Shown here in pieces: positions 1 to 5,725 of a DNA stretch of 5,958 nucleotides. A program made the position numbers and the translations under genes. Numbering within the stretch: the stretch's first letter is position 1; the number at the start of each line of letters is the position of its first letter. The notes beneath the pieces are model-generated. The model searched no databases. It was not told the origin of the DNA and was given only the letters and a program-made list of their open reading frames with translations. Source of the stretch: Kiritimatiellia bacterium (GTDB taxonomy: Bacteria > Verrucomicrobiota > Kiritimatiellia > RFP12 > UBA1067); NCBI GenBank assembly GCA_017479035.1, contig JAFVCR010000063.1, positions 1-5,958 on the forward strand. Reading direction: 5' to 3'.

Positions 1-126
1 AAAATAATTTTTTGGTCGTTCAAAATAATTTTTTGGTCGATCAAAATAATTTTTTGGTCGTTCAAAATAAAATTCCGAACGTTCAAAATTTATTTTTGGT
101 CGTTCAAAAATAAATTTTGAACGACC
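1..126. repeat. Six-unit 21-bp tandem repeat array, AT-rich with a GGTCGTTC core
   Basis: Six consecutive units of exactly 21 bp lie at 1-21, 22-42, 43-63, 64-84, 85-105 and 106-126. Each begins with an A run, has a mixed A/T stretch of about 13 bases, and ends in an 8-base core. Cores 1, 3 and 5 are GGTCGTTC, core 2 is GGTCGATC, core 4 is GAACGTTC (a perfect palindrome), and core 6 is GAACGACC, the inverse of the main core. Units 1 and 3 are identical. The array touches the window edge and may continue to the left. The 21-bp period equals two helical turns, so the cores all face one side of the DNA and the A/T tracts are phased, which favours curvature or cooperative protein binding. It resembles plasmid iterons or a multi-site operator in form only. 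No replication gene is in view. Confidence 0.9.
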
Positions 127-129
127 AAA
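95..129. terminator. 15-bp perfect hairpin at the 3' end of the operon, possible terminator
   Basis: TTTGGTCGTTCAAAA (95-109) and its exact reverse complement (115-129) are separated by a 5-base loop. The hairpin is formed by the last direct unit and the inverted unit of the 21-bp array. It lies 41 bases past the stop of the ABC gene, so it could end or protect the minus-strand transcript. On the minus strand it is followed by an A/T mix without a U tract. On the plus strand it is followed by TTGTTTTT, which fits an intrinsic terminator better for a rightward gene lying outside the window. A weaker hairpin (143-149 with 156-162, one mismatch) lies between it and the stop codon. A terminator role is an inference; the hairpin itself is directly visible. 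Confidence 0.4.
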
Positions 130-169
130 TTGTTTTTGCACAGGCAGGCGTTGCGGCATGCCAAGTATT

Positions 170-1579
170 TTAGAGATCGAGCGTGTATTGGAACGAAGAT
201 GGTATGTGGTCGGCACGGTGTGCGATAATCACCACCGCAAGGCGCGGATGCGCGGCGATGTATCCGGCGAGTTGCGCAAAGAACTCCGCCCGCGCCGGCT
301 CGTCCAGATTTAGGCAAGGTTCGTCTAGCAACAGTAAATCAGGCTCCGCCGCCAGTGCGCGTGCAAGCAGTACGATACGTTGCTTCCCCGACGGCATCGC
401 ACCGAATTGCATGGATGCCGCCTCTTTGCCGATACCGAACTTTCGCAGCAGTTCGCCCGCTTTTTTGCGCTCCGTGCGCGATACGGGGCGAATCTCGCCA
501 TGAATCGTGTAGCGGCCTGAAAGGACGGTATCGATTGCGGAAATTCCCGGATCCAAAAAGCCTTGTTCCTCCGGCGACACACCCGCTATGCGCTTACGTA
601 TCCGCCACAATGCCGCGCCGGGTTTGCGCCGTGCGCCGAATACGCGGATGTCGTTTGCGTAGGCGAGAGGGTTGTCTCCAGAAATCAGCGAAAATAAAGT
701 GGTTTTGCCGCAACCGTTCTCGCCGCGCACAACCCACCGCTCGCCTTCGCACACAGTCCACGAGAAATCCTTGAACAGGCACCGCCTGCCGAACTTTAGC
801 GTGAGATGGCATATTTCCACGACCGGCGGCGAGGAAGGATCGCGCGGCGGAGGTGGCGTTGCACGTTGCAGCGGCGTGTCCGGCGGGGAGATATGCGCGT
901 TGCCACCCAAATGCAAACGTCTATTTATGCAGGAGGGCAGTTCGTCTTCGCTACGGCATGCCATTGCAATTGCGATGCCTTCGGAGGCGAGCGAATCGAG
1001 CAGTTTCTTCATCGTTTCGCGCCGCGAAGGGTCAAGCCCCGCCATTGGATCGTCCAGGACGAGCAATTTCGGCTCAAGCAATATCGCACGCGCCACCAGA
1101 ACGCGCCGCATTTCGCCGTTGGAAAGCGATATTAAATCTCTCGGAAGCAATGCCGCCAGCCCCAACGCCTCCGCTATCGATGAGAAACGCGCCTTGAATG
1201 CACGGCGCGCCTTTGCATGGTGTTTCCCCACCGCAAACGGATTTATCCCGTGCACGGCGTTGAACGAAAGAAATCCGCGAACCGTCTGCGCATCATCGTC
1301 CGCACTTGAATGATAGCGCGCCTGCAAATATCCATTTGCCTGCTGCAATGCCTGCTGCTGGCGGAACGATGCCAGCGCAACATTGCCTTCAAGCGTATCG
1401 GCGCATTCCATAGCCTCGCAAAAAGCCATGCCGGCCTCGCCGGCGGCAAGCGAACAGAGAAGCGACTTTCCCGAACCGTTTGGGCCGAAGATCGCCCAGT
1501 TCTCGCCTTCGAATATGCGCCAGTCGACATTTTCGATACAGGTGCCGCGCTTGCCTTTTATATGCAGAAGTTCTTTCAC
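170..1579 (-). CDS. ModF-like double-ATPase ABC protein
   Basis: A 469-residue protein with two ABC nucleotide-binding domains and no membrane segments. It is close in length to E. coli ModF (about 490 aa), the best family match I recognise; the transported substrate cannot be read from the sequence. Domain 1 has Walker A GPNGSGKS (32-39), signature LSNGE (152-156) and Walker B LLVLDD (172-177). A proline-rich linker covers about 229-252. Domain 2 has Walker A GENGCGKT (286-293), signature region MPSGKQR (395-401), Walker B LLLLDE (415-420) and switch histidine H454. Domain 1 has Asp at the catalytic Glu position (D177) and Arg where the switch His is expected (R209), so the two sites are unequal. 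I chose the GTG at 1579 because it forms a GTGA overlap with the upstream aminomutase stop and gives a normal ABC N terminus; GGAA lies just upstream. No permease gene is in the window. Confidence 0.88.
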   Translation of the reverse strand: MKELLHIKGKRGTCIENVDWRIFEGENWAIFGPNGSGKSLLCSLAAGEAGMAFCEAMECADTLEGNVALASFRQQQALQQANGYLQARYHSSADDDAQTVRGFLSFNAVHGINPFAVGKHHAKARRAFKARFSSIAEALGLAALLPRDLISLSNGEMRRVLVARAILLEPKLLVLDDPMAGLDPSRRETMKKLLDSLASEGIAIAMACRSEDELPSCINRRLHLGGNAHISPPDTPLQRATPPPPRDPSSPPVVEICHLTLKFGRRCLFKDFSWTVCEGERWVVRGENGCGKTTLFSLISGDNPLAYANDIRVFGARRKPGAALWRIRKRIAGVSPEEQGFLDPGISAIDTVLSGRYTIHGEIRPVSRTERKKAGELLRKFGIGKEAASMQFGAMPSGKQRIVLLARALAAEPDLLLLDEPCLNLDEPARAEFFAQLAGYIAAHPRLAVVIIAHRADHIPSSFQYTLDL

Positions 1580-2472
1580 AGAAGTTCCAACGGTATCTTG
1601 CGCGTTGCGCCTGGCACGTCCGCCACGAAACGCGGCAAGGCAAGCCCGCCGATGCGTTCGGCGCATTCAAGCGCGATGCGTTTCGCCTTCTCTAGCGGAA
1701 CTCGGAAATGCGCCGTGCCGCGCACGGGGTCGCACTGGAATACATAATACGGCCGCACGCGCGCACGTTGCAACGCACGGAACAACGCGAGCATTGTGGA
1801 GGTGGAGTCGTTCACGCCAGCGAGCATTACCGTCTGGCACGAGACAGGTATTCCACTCTCAACAAGTATACGGCAGGCCTCCACGGCATCTGGAGTAAGT
1901 TCGTCGGGATGGTTGAATTGTGTATTGACCCACACCTTGCCGCTTGCGCCGAGGCTCCGTGCGAGTTTTTGCGTGATCCTGTGCGGTGCGGTGCATGGCG
2001 CGCGCGTGCACAGCCGCACCACGTCGATCTGCCCAAGTGCCGCAAACGCATCGATAATACGCATCACAGCATCGTCTCCCAGCACAAGCGGATCGCCGCC
2101 AGACACCAGCACATCGCGCACCTGCGGATGTGCCTGGACGTATTCGAGCGCCGCCGCGAGAGCTCCTGGCGCACTTATCGTGGCCGCATCGCCAAGAATA
2201 TTGCGGCGCGTGCAATGTCGGCAATTCATGAAGCACGAACTGGCCGCCATTGCCAGCACGCGATCGGGGAAACGCTGCACAAGCCCCGGCACGCCGGTGC
2301 ATGCGCCCGCGCCGCCAGTCTCGCCAAACGGATCCAATGGCGCATCATCGTATTCATCTTCTTCGGGCGAAGGATACACCTGCCGCGCGAACGCTTTGCT
2401 CTTTGCCGCAAGCGCACGCGAGTAATCGTTGGCCGCAAACGGGAAAACACTCTTTTGAGATTCGTTTTTCAT
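1576..2472 (-). CDS. KamA/EpmB-family radical SAM lysine 2,3-aminomutase-like protein
   Basis: A 298-residue radical SAM, PLP-dependent aminomutase. The iron-sulfur motif is C80-x3-C84-x2-C87, followed by T88 and R89. The SAM-binding GGDP is at 125-128, and the PLP lysine is K292 in RKIPLEL. Against Clostridium lysine 2,3-aminomutase (numbering recalled: C125/C129/C132, R134, D293, D330, K337) every position matches with a constant offset of 45: C80/C84/C87, R89, D248, D285, K292. The two Asp residues that read the lysine side chain are both present, pointing to lysine as substrate. The protein ends six residues after the PLP lysine and so lacks the C-terminal region of the 416-aa enzyme. In length it resembles EpmB, which makes beta-lysine for EF-P modification. 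The role could be EF-P modification or beta-lysine synthesis; no epmA, efp or ablB is in view. The ATG at 2472 overlaps the rluB-like stop as ATGA. An in-frame extension to 2760 reads through that gene and is rejected. Confidence 0.9.
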   Translation of the reverse strand: MKNESQKSVFPFAANDYSRALAAKSKAFARQVYPSPEEDEYDDAPLDPFGETGGAGACTGVPGLVQRFPDRVLAMAASSCFMNCRHCTRRNILGDAATISAPGALAAALEYVQAHPQVRDVLVSGGDPLVLGDDAVMRIIDAFAALGQIDVVRLCTRAPCTAPHRITQKLARSLGASGKVWVNTQFNHPDELTPDAVEACRILVESGIPVSCQTVMLAGVNDSTSTMLALFRALQRARVRPYYVFQCDPVRGTAHFRVPLEKAKRIALECAERIGGLALPRFVADVPGATRKIPLELL

Positions 2473-3194
2473 CCGGCAAGAGATTCGAGTTCGGCGTGGG
2501 TGAGATCGCGGAATTCTCCAGGCCGCAATGCTGGATCGAGCCGCAACGACCCAAGCGATATTCGTTTGAGAGAAAGCACCACGAGATGCGCAGCCGAGCA
2601 CATCCTGCGTATCTGCCGCTTGCGCCCTTCGCGCAGATGGAACTTGAGAGTATGCACGTTGTCGCGGCCTTCGCGGACGAGTTCCACTTTGCAGGGACGT
2701 ATCGTGTAGCCGTCTATCACAAGCGGGCTTTGCAAAGTGGACAGCATTTCGTCGCGCCAACGCCCCGCAGCGCGGACGACGTAAACCTTTTCATGCTCGA
2801 ATTTGGGATGCGTGAGGCGGTATGCAAGCTCGCCATCGTCCGTCATCAAAAGCAAGCCTTCGCTGTCCCTGTCAAGGCGTCCTACCGGCACGAGCCGCTC
2901 GCGTATGCGTTTGGCGCGCAGAAAATCCGCAAGCGTCTCTCCGCCAAAATCGTCGTGCATTGTGGAAAGCACGCCAACCGGTTTGTAGAGCATTATCGTG
3001 CGGTGTTTGGCGGCCGCGTCTATCCGCAATGGTTTGCCGTCTATAGTTATGGAATCCCTGCCGGCCACCGCTTTGGTGCCTAGCACGGCCACTTTTCCGT
3101 TTACGGCCACGCGTCCCGCCGCTATCAATTCTTCGCAATGTCTGCGCGATGCCACGCCCGCGCCGGCGAGTATTTTCTGCAATCGTTCTTCCAT
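2469..3194 (-). CDS. rluB: RluB/RsuA-family rRNA pseudouridine synthase
   Basis: A 241-residue member of the RsuA/RluB/E/F family, which converts a specific uridine of rRNA to pseudouridine. The N-terminal S4 RNA-binding domain covers about residues 1-48 (ERLQKILAGAGVASRRHCEE, then the GRVAVNGK turn). The catalytic domain follows: YKPVGVLST (70-78), GRLDRDSEGLLL with catalytic D108 (105-116), the following MTDDGELAYRLTHP, and the conserved EGRKRQIRRMC near 189-199. The length is normal and nothing key is missing. The exact target (RluB: 23S helix 89; RsuA: 16S; RluE/F: other 23S sites) cannot be fixed from the sequence, so the symbol is a best guess. The ATG at 3194 gives the usual family N terminus; a TTG at 3212, directly after the upstream stop, would add six residues. 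The start lies 18 bases after the ThyX-like stop, with only a weak ribosome site, suggesting translational coupling. Confidence 0.92.
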   Translation of the reverse strand: MEERLQKILAGAGVASRRHCEELIAAGRVAVNGKVAVLGTKAVAGRDSITIDGKPLRIDAAAKHRTIMLYKPVGVLSTMHDDFGGETLADFLRAKRIRERLVPVGRLDRDSEGLLLMTDDGELAYRLTHPKFEHEKVYVVRAAGRWRDEMLSTLQSPLVIDGYTIRPCKVELVREGRDNVHTLKFHLREGRKRQIRRMCSAAHLVVLSLKRISLGSLRLDPALRPGEFRDLTHAELESLAG

Positions 3195-3212
3195 CGCAGC
3201 ACCGCAGCGCAA

Positions 3213-3791
3213 TCACCGCGCCTTTTTCTCCGGGATTTTGCGGTATTCCGCAAGTTCGCCGGCGTAAGATGCCGTGTGCACGAATCCGCAGCATTTGAAC
3301 TCCGGGCAGAAACCGCGGTATACGCATTCGCGTACGCAGCAAGACGCAAGTTCCGGTTCGGTTTTGGAAAGTTCCTCCAGCACGAGTTTCCATGCCGCGC
3401 GCGTCTCCGGGCTGGCCTGCATGCACAGCCGCCGCCGCGATATGAACATGATCTCCGCAGCGTTGGCAAAACACTCGTGCTCCACTGGCGCATCCTGCCG
3501 CGCACCGGTGCGATCCTCCCCCGTGCGGTCGGTGCGCTGCGTGGACACGAAATGCTCTATCCCGAATTTGTGCCGCACAAAATGAACGCTCACCCAATAC
3601 GGCAGGTTCGACCATTTCCAGTTCACTAGCAACTTGCGCACTGGCGAATGCTCCGCAAGCAGAATCAGTTTCTTCCATCTTGCGGACGGCTCGCCCGTTC
3701 CGCCGTCCTGCCTTATCGTCGTCCGTGCGGCATCCGCCACATCCCGCCAGGTTCCAAGAACCTTCAAGAATTTTATGAATGTCCCGCTCAC
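3213..3791 (-). CDS. ThyX-like flavin-dependent thymidylate synthase family protein
   Basis: A 192-residue protein that I read as a divergent ThyX. ThyX makes dTMP from dUMP using methylene-tetrahydrofolate, FAD and NADPH. Support is LLAEHSPVR (44-52), a ThyX-like N-terminal EH element, then FVRHKFGIEHFVSTQR (71-86), corresponding to the signature RHRxxSxNExSxR. RH, a late Ser and Arg are kept, but the third Arg is Lys and the central Ser and Asn-Glu are replaced. Next comes SRRRLCMQASPETRAAW (118-134), matching the LRLCxxAQxEIR region. The tail has clustered cysteines (151, 152, 156, 162, 167, 168) around CVYRGFCPE. At 192 aa it is shorter than typical ThyX (about 220-250). The GTG at 3791 has GGGGA five bases upstream and forms a GTGA overlap with the plsC stop. 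An ATG at 3803 would add four residues. Activity is uncertain because of the altered signature. Confidence 0.7.
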   Translation of the reverse strand: MSGTFIKFLKVLGTWRDVADAARTTIRQDGGTGEPSARWKKLILLAEHSPVRKLLVNWKWSNLPYWVSVHFVRHKFGIEHFVSTQRTDRTGEDRTGARQDAPVEHECFANAAEIMFISRRRLCMQASPETRAAWKLVLEELSKTEPELASCCVRECVYRGFCPEFKCCGFVHTASYAGELAEYRKIPEKKAR

Positions 3792-4639
3792 GCCATTCCC
3801 CATTCTTTGAGCTTTCCGCCTATCCAGGCAACGCTCTTTGCATGCATCTCCCGCGCCGATCCTTCCAAAACCGGCCCCGCCGCCACCTTCACCGTCTTTG
3901 CAGGATCGACCGTGCCGAAATCCTTGAACATCCCCTTCTCGCGCGTTGGCAGCATATCCGTTTTCACAGCGATCGGCACTATCGGCACGCCCGCCTTCTC
4001 CGCCACTTTCGCGCCGATCGACGAAAACTTCTTTTCGTTCCACCCGCTCTGCCTCGTCCCTTGCGGAAACACGAGGAAACTCCCTCCCGCCTTTATGCGC
4101 GCCACTCCATCGTTGAACATCGTCATCAAGTCCTTGCGCGGATCCGTGCGCGTCACCGGCAGCAACCCCATGTGCGCCGCACTCTTCTCGAGAAACGGCA
4201 GGTGCGACAAACTCGCCTTCACCACGATGTTCAACTGCCCAAACTGCACAAGCACTGCCGGCAGCAGTATCGTCTCAAGCGTCGACATGTGATTGGCCAC
4301 ATACACCACAGGCTTGCCGTAGTCGCGCCGCGCATCGAACCCGTCTATTTCCACGCGCCCGCCGAGTTTCTCGCATGTCGCAATGCAGCCGAAACATATC
4401 TTCGCCCATACATTCTGGTCGAGTTTCTTCCGCGCCTCCAGTACCGCTACTTTCGGGAACACCCTAAACGTGCTCCACCCGAAACGTACCGTGGCAAGGC
4501 GGCTTGGCTTGTGCGGTTTCGCGGCAGCCCGCGCGGGATCGGTTTTGTATCCGCCCGTCCGCAACAATTCCTCGCAGAACATCTCGTATGTGGTTTCCAA
4601 TTTCAAATTCCTTTCTGCCGTCTTGCGGTTTTGCCCCAT
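3788..4639 (-). CDS. plsC: PlsC-family 1-acylglycerol-3-phosphate O-acyltransferase
   Basis: A 283-residue acyltransferase of the PlsC/LPLAT family, which acylates lysophosphatidic acid or a related acceptor at the inner membrane. The blocks are in order: NHMSTLET (116-123, block I), KASLSHLPFLEKSAAHMGLLP (141-161, block II region), FLVFPQGTR (188-196, block III) and VPIVPIAV (218-225, block IV). Two deviations stand out. The usual H(X)4D pair is H117(X)4E122, and block III reads FPQGTR instead of FPEGTR. The N-terminal 70 residues are mostly soluble with no clear transmembrane helix, unlike some PlsC proteins. The start at 4639 lies 21 bases after the exported-protein stop, with AAGG about 10 bases upstream. 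An internal ATG at 4582 (residue 20) is an alternative. The specific acyl acceptor is not determinable, so the symbol marks the family. Confidence 0.82.
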   Translation of the reverse strand: MGQNRKTAERNLKLETTYEMFCEELLRTGGYKTDPARAAAKPHKPSRLATVRFGWSTFRVFPKVAVLEARKKLDQNVWAKICFGCIATCEKLGGRVEIDGFDARRDYGKPVVYVANHMSTLETILLPAVLVQFGQLNIVVKASLSHLPFLEKSAAHMGLLPVTRTDPRKDLMTMFNDGVARIKAGGSFLVFPQGTRQSGWNEKKFSSIGAKVAEKAGVPIVPIAVKTDMLPTREKGMFKDFGTVDPAKTVKVAAGPVLEGSAREMHAKSVAWIGGKLKEWGMA

Positions 4640-4660
4640 CGCATCCGGCCTTGCCGCGCG

Positions 4661-5536
4661 TTATTGGTCGTCCGGGTTTTCATCCTCGTCGGGATCGTCG
4701 ATCGGCGGTTTTTCGCCTCGCTCTTCACGTTCTCTGCGCTCCTGTTCCTCGCGCTCGCGCTGCGCTTTGCGCTCTTCGCGCTCCAACCGCAACCCGTCGG
4801 CAAGCGCGGCAAGCTGTTCCTGCATTGCCGCACGATCTTCGGCAGCCTTTGCAGCAGCGTCCTCTGCGCGTTTCTCTGCCTCGGCGCGCTCGCGCCGCAT
4901 CGCTTCAAGCTCCGCTGTCTGGCGTTCTTTGCGTCCGCGCAATCTACCTGCGGCAGACCCCGGCGCAGGCGTATCAAGTAGCCCTGCCTTCGCTGCAGCG
5001 GCAACGCCCGGAGAAGCCGCTGCACCCGCCGCTGCGGCATCTCCGCCAAGTCCTCCACCCAAACGGAACGTAAGTTCTATCGTCTCTCCTCCAGCAGAGT
5101 ATGCAAGCGTGGCCTCGCGTTTCTCGTCGTCGATTGAAAGCACCTTCCAGCAATCCCGCGTCTCCCCGTTCTTTATATAATAGTTGCGCGGCGGGTTTAC
5201 CGAGGAATCCGTAAAACCCACATACGCCGCCCCGTCGCGCTGGACGTTTATGATACCCACCTTCACCGCACCTGCGAGTTTGTTTTCCTGCTCGGTGAGT
5301 TGCTGCGCGGCCTGCGCAGCATCGTCCGCCGCCGCGCCATCTTTGGCGGATGACGGAACAACCGCGTCTGGATCGAAATTCGCAGGCTCCGGCCCGAACG
5401 GCTGCCTGGCCGGAATTGTGGCATATTTCTGGTCGAAAAGCCTCTGCGCGGCTCTTTGCGCCTCGCCATCCTGCTCCGCCATCGCCGGCACAGCCAACGC
5501 AACACAGAGCAACGCATGAAATCTCTTGCAATGCAT
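4661..5536 (-). CDS. Exported protein with beta-rich core and charged coiled-coil/acidic tail
   Basis: A 291-residue protein I do not recognise by name. Residues 1-20 form a signal peptide: basic start MHCKRFH, hydrophobic ALLCVALAV, and an AMA cleavage site before EQD. No lipobox lies at the cleavage point. Residues 21-86 are Ala/Gln-rich. Residues 87-160 (from KLAGAVKVGIINVQRDGAAY to ETIELTFRLG) alternate like beta strands and contain YYIKNGETRDCWKVLSID. This is loosely reminiscent of the periplasmic core of GspC/PilP secretion or pilus proteins (an inference from pattern only). Residues 161-198 are a Gly/Ala/Pro-rich linker. Residues 199-272 are a highly charged Glu/Arg/Ala helix, probably coiled coil, and the last 15 residues are acidic and Pro-rich. 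It is the first gene of the operon. The ATG at 5536 is required for the signal peptide and lies about two bases from the predicted transcription start. Confidence 0.75.
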   Translation of the reverse strand: MHCKRFHALLCVALAVPAMAEQDGEAQRAAQRLFDQKYATIPARQPFGPEPANFDPDAVVPSSAKDGAAADDAAQAAQQLTEQENKLAGAVKVGIINVQRDGAAYVGFTDSSVNPPRNYYIKNGETRDCWKVLSIDDEKREATLAYSAGGETIELTFRLGGGLGGDAAAAGAAASPGVAAAAKAGLLDTPAPGSAAGRLRGRKERQTAELEAMRRERAEAEKRAEDAAAKAAEDRAAMQEQLAALADGLRLEREERKAQREREEQERREREERGEKPPIDDPDEDENPDDQ

Positions 5537-5544
5537 ACCAGTAG

Positions 5545-5573
5545 ATTATAACACATCCCCCGCCAAAACGCAA
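5545..5573 (-). promoter_or_regulatory. Sigma-70-like promoter of the six-gene operon
   Basis: On the minus strand a perfect TATAAT (5550-5545) is preceded, at an ideal 17-base spacing, by TTGCGT (5573-5568), which keeps the TTG of the -35 consensus. Transcription would start near 5538, only about two bases before the ATG at 5536. There is no room for a Shine-Dalgarno site, so the mRNA would be leaderless. No other promoter of this quality was seen in the short gaps between the six genes. Confidence 0.65.
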
Positions 5574-5576
5574 GTT

Positions 5577-5725
5577 CCCCGCTTTACCACCCTTATCCCA
5601 GATTTTCATTTGAGCCAATAAAATCAAGGGAAAATATATTTCGAGAATAGAGAAAAAAGAGGGGAGACTTTTTCCAGAATACGCTCAACGCAGAGGCGCA
5701 GAGATTCGAGAGAATGTGTGAGCGC
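5577..5725. other. Intergenic stretch with no gene recognised
   Basis: About 150 bases lie between the operon promoter and the tandem repeats. The left part is A/T-rich (around 5601-5665) and contains no convincing coding frame. At about 5695-5708 the heptamer CGCAGAG occurs twice almost head to tail (CGCAGAGGCGCAGAGA). This resembles short dispersed repeats common in the intergenic DNA of several environmental bacteria. No tRNA, rRNA or riboswitch fold was recognised. A gene to the right of the window could be served by signals here, but none is clear. Confidence 0.6.

Noticed and set aside
1..126. CRISPR array
   Set aside because: The 21-bp units follow each other without unique spacers.
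1708..2709. Plus-strand 333-aa open frame
   Set aside because: It is antisense to the radical SAM and pseudouridine synthase genes, has low-complexity Arg-rich composition and no motif.
2473..2760. N-terminal extension of the KamA-like protein by 96 residues
   Set aside because: The extension is out-of-frame translation of the pseudouridine synthase gene, and the ATGA overlap at 2472 gives a natural start.
3792..4043. N-terminal extension of the ThyX-like protein
   Set aside because: It is a Gly/Arg-rich shadow of the acyltransferase C terminus. A GTG with a good GGGGA site marks the start.
3779..4981. Plus-strand 400-aa open frame
   Set aside because: It is Arg/His/Leu-rich with no recognisable domain and lies antisense to the acyltransferase and exported-protein genes, whose motifs are clear. 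It is a high-GC shadow frame.
5610..5640. Plus-strand promoter TTGAGC ... TATATT
   Set aside because: The spacing is 19 bases, the -10 is weak, the region is simply A/T-rich, and no gene follows in the window.
5643..5682. Terminator-like purine/pyrimidine hairpin (GAAAAA ... TTTTTC)
   Set aside because: The stem would be almost only A-T pairs with mismatched centre, so a stable hairpin is unlikely.
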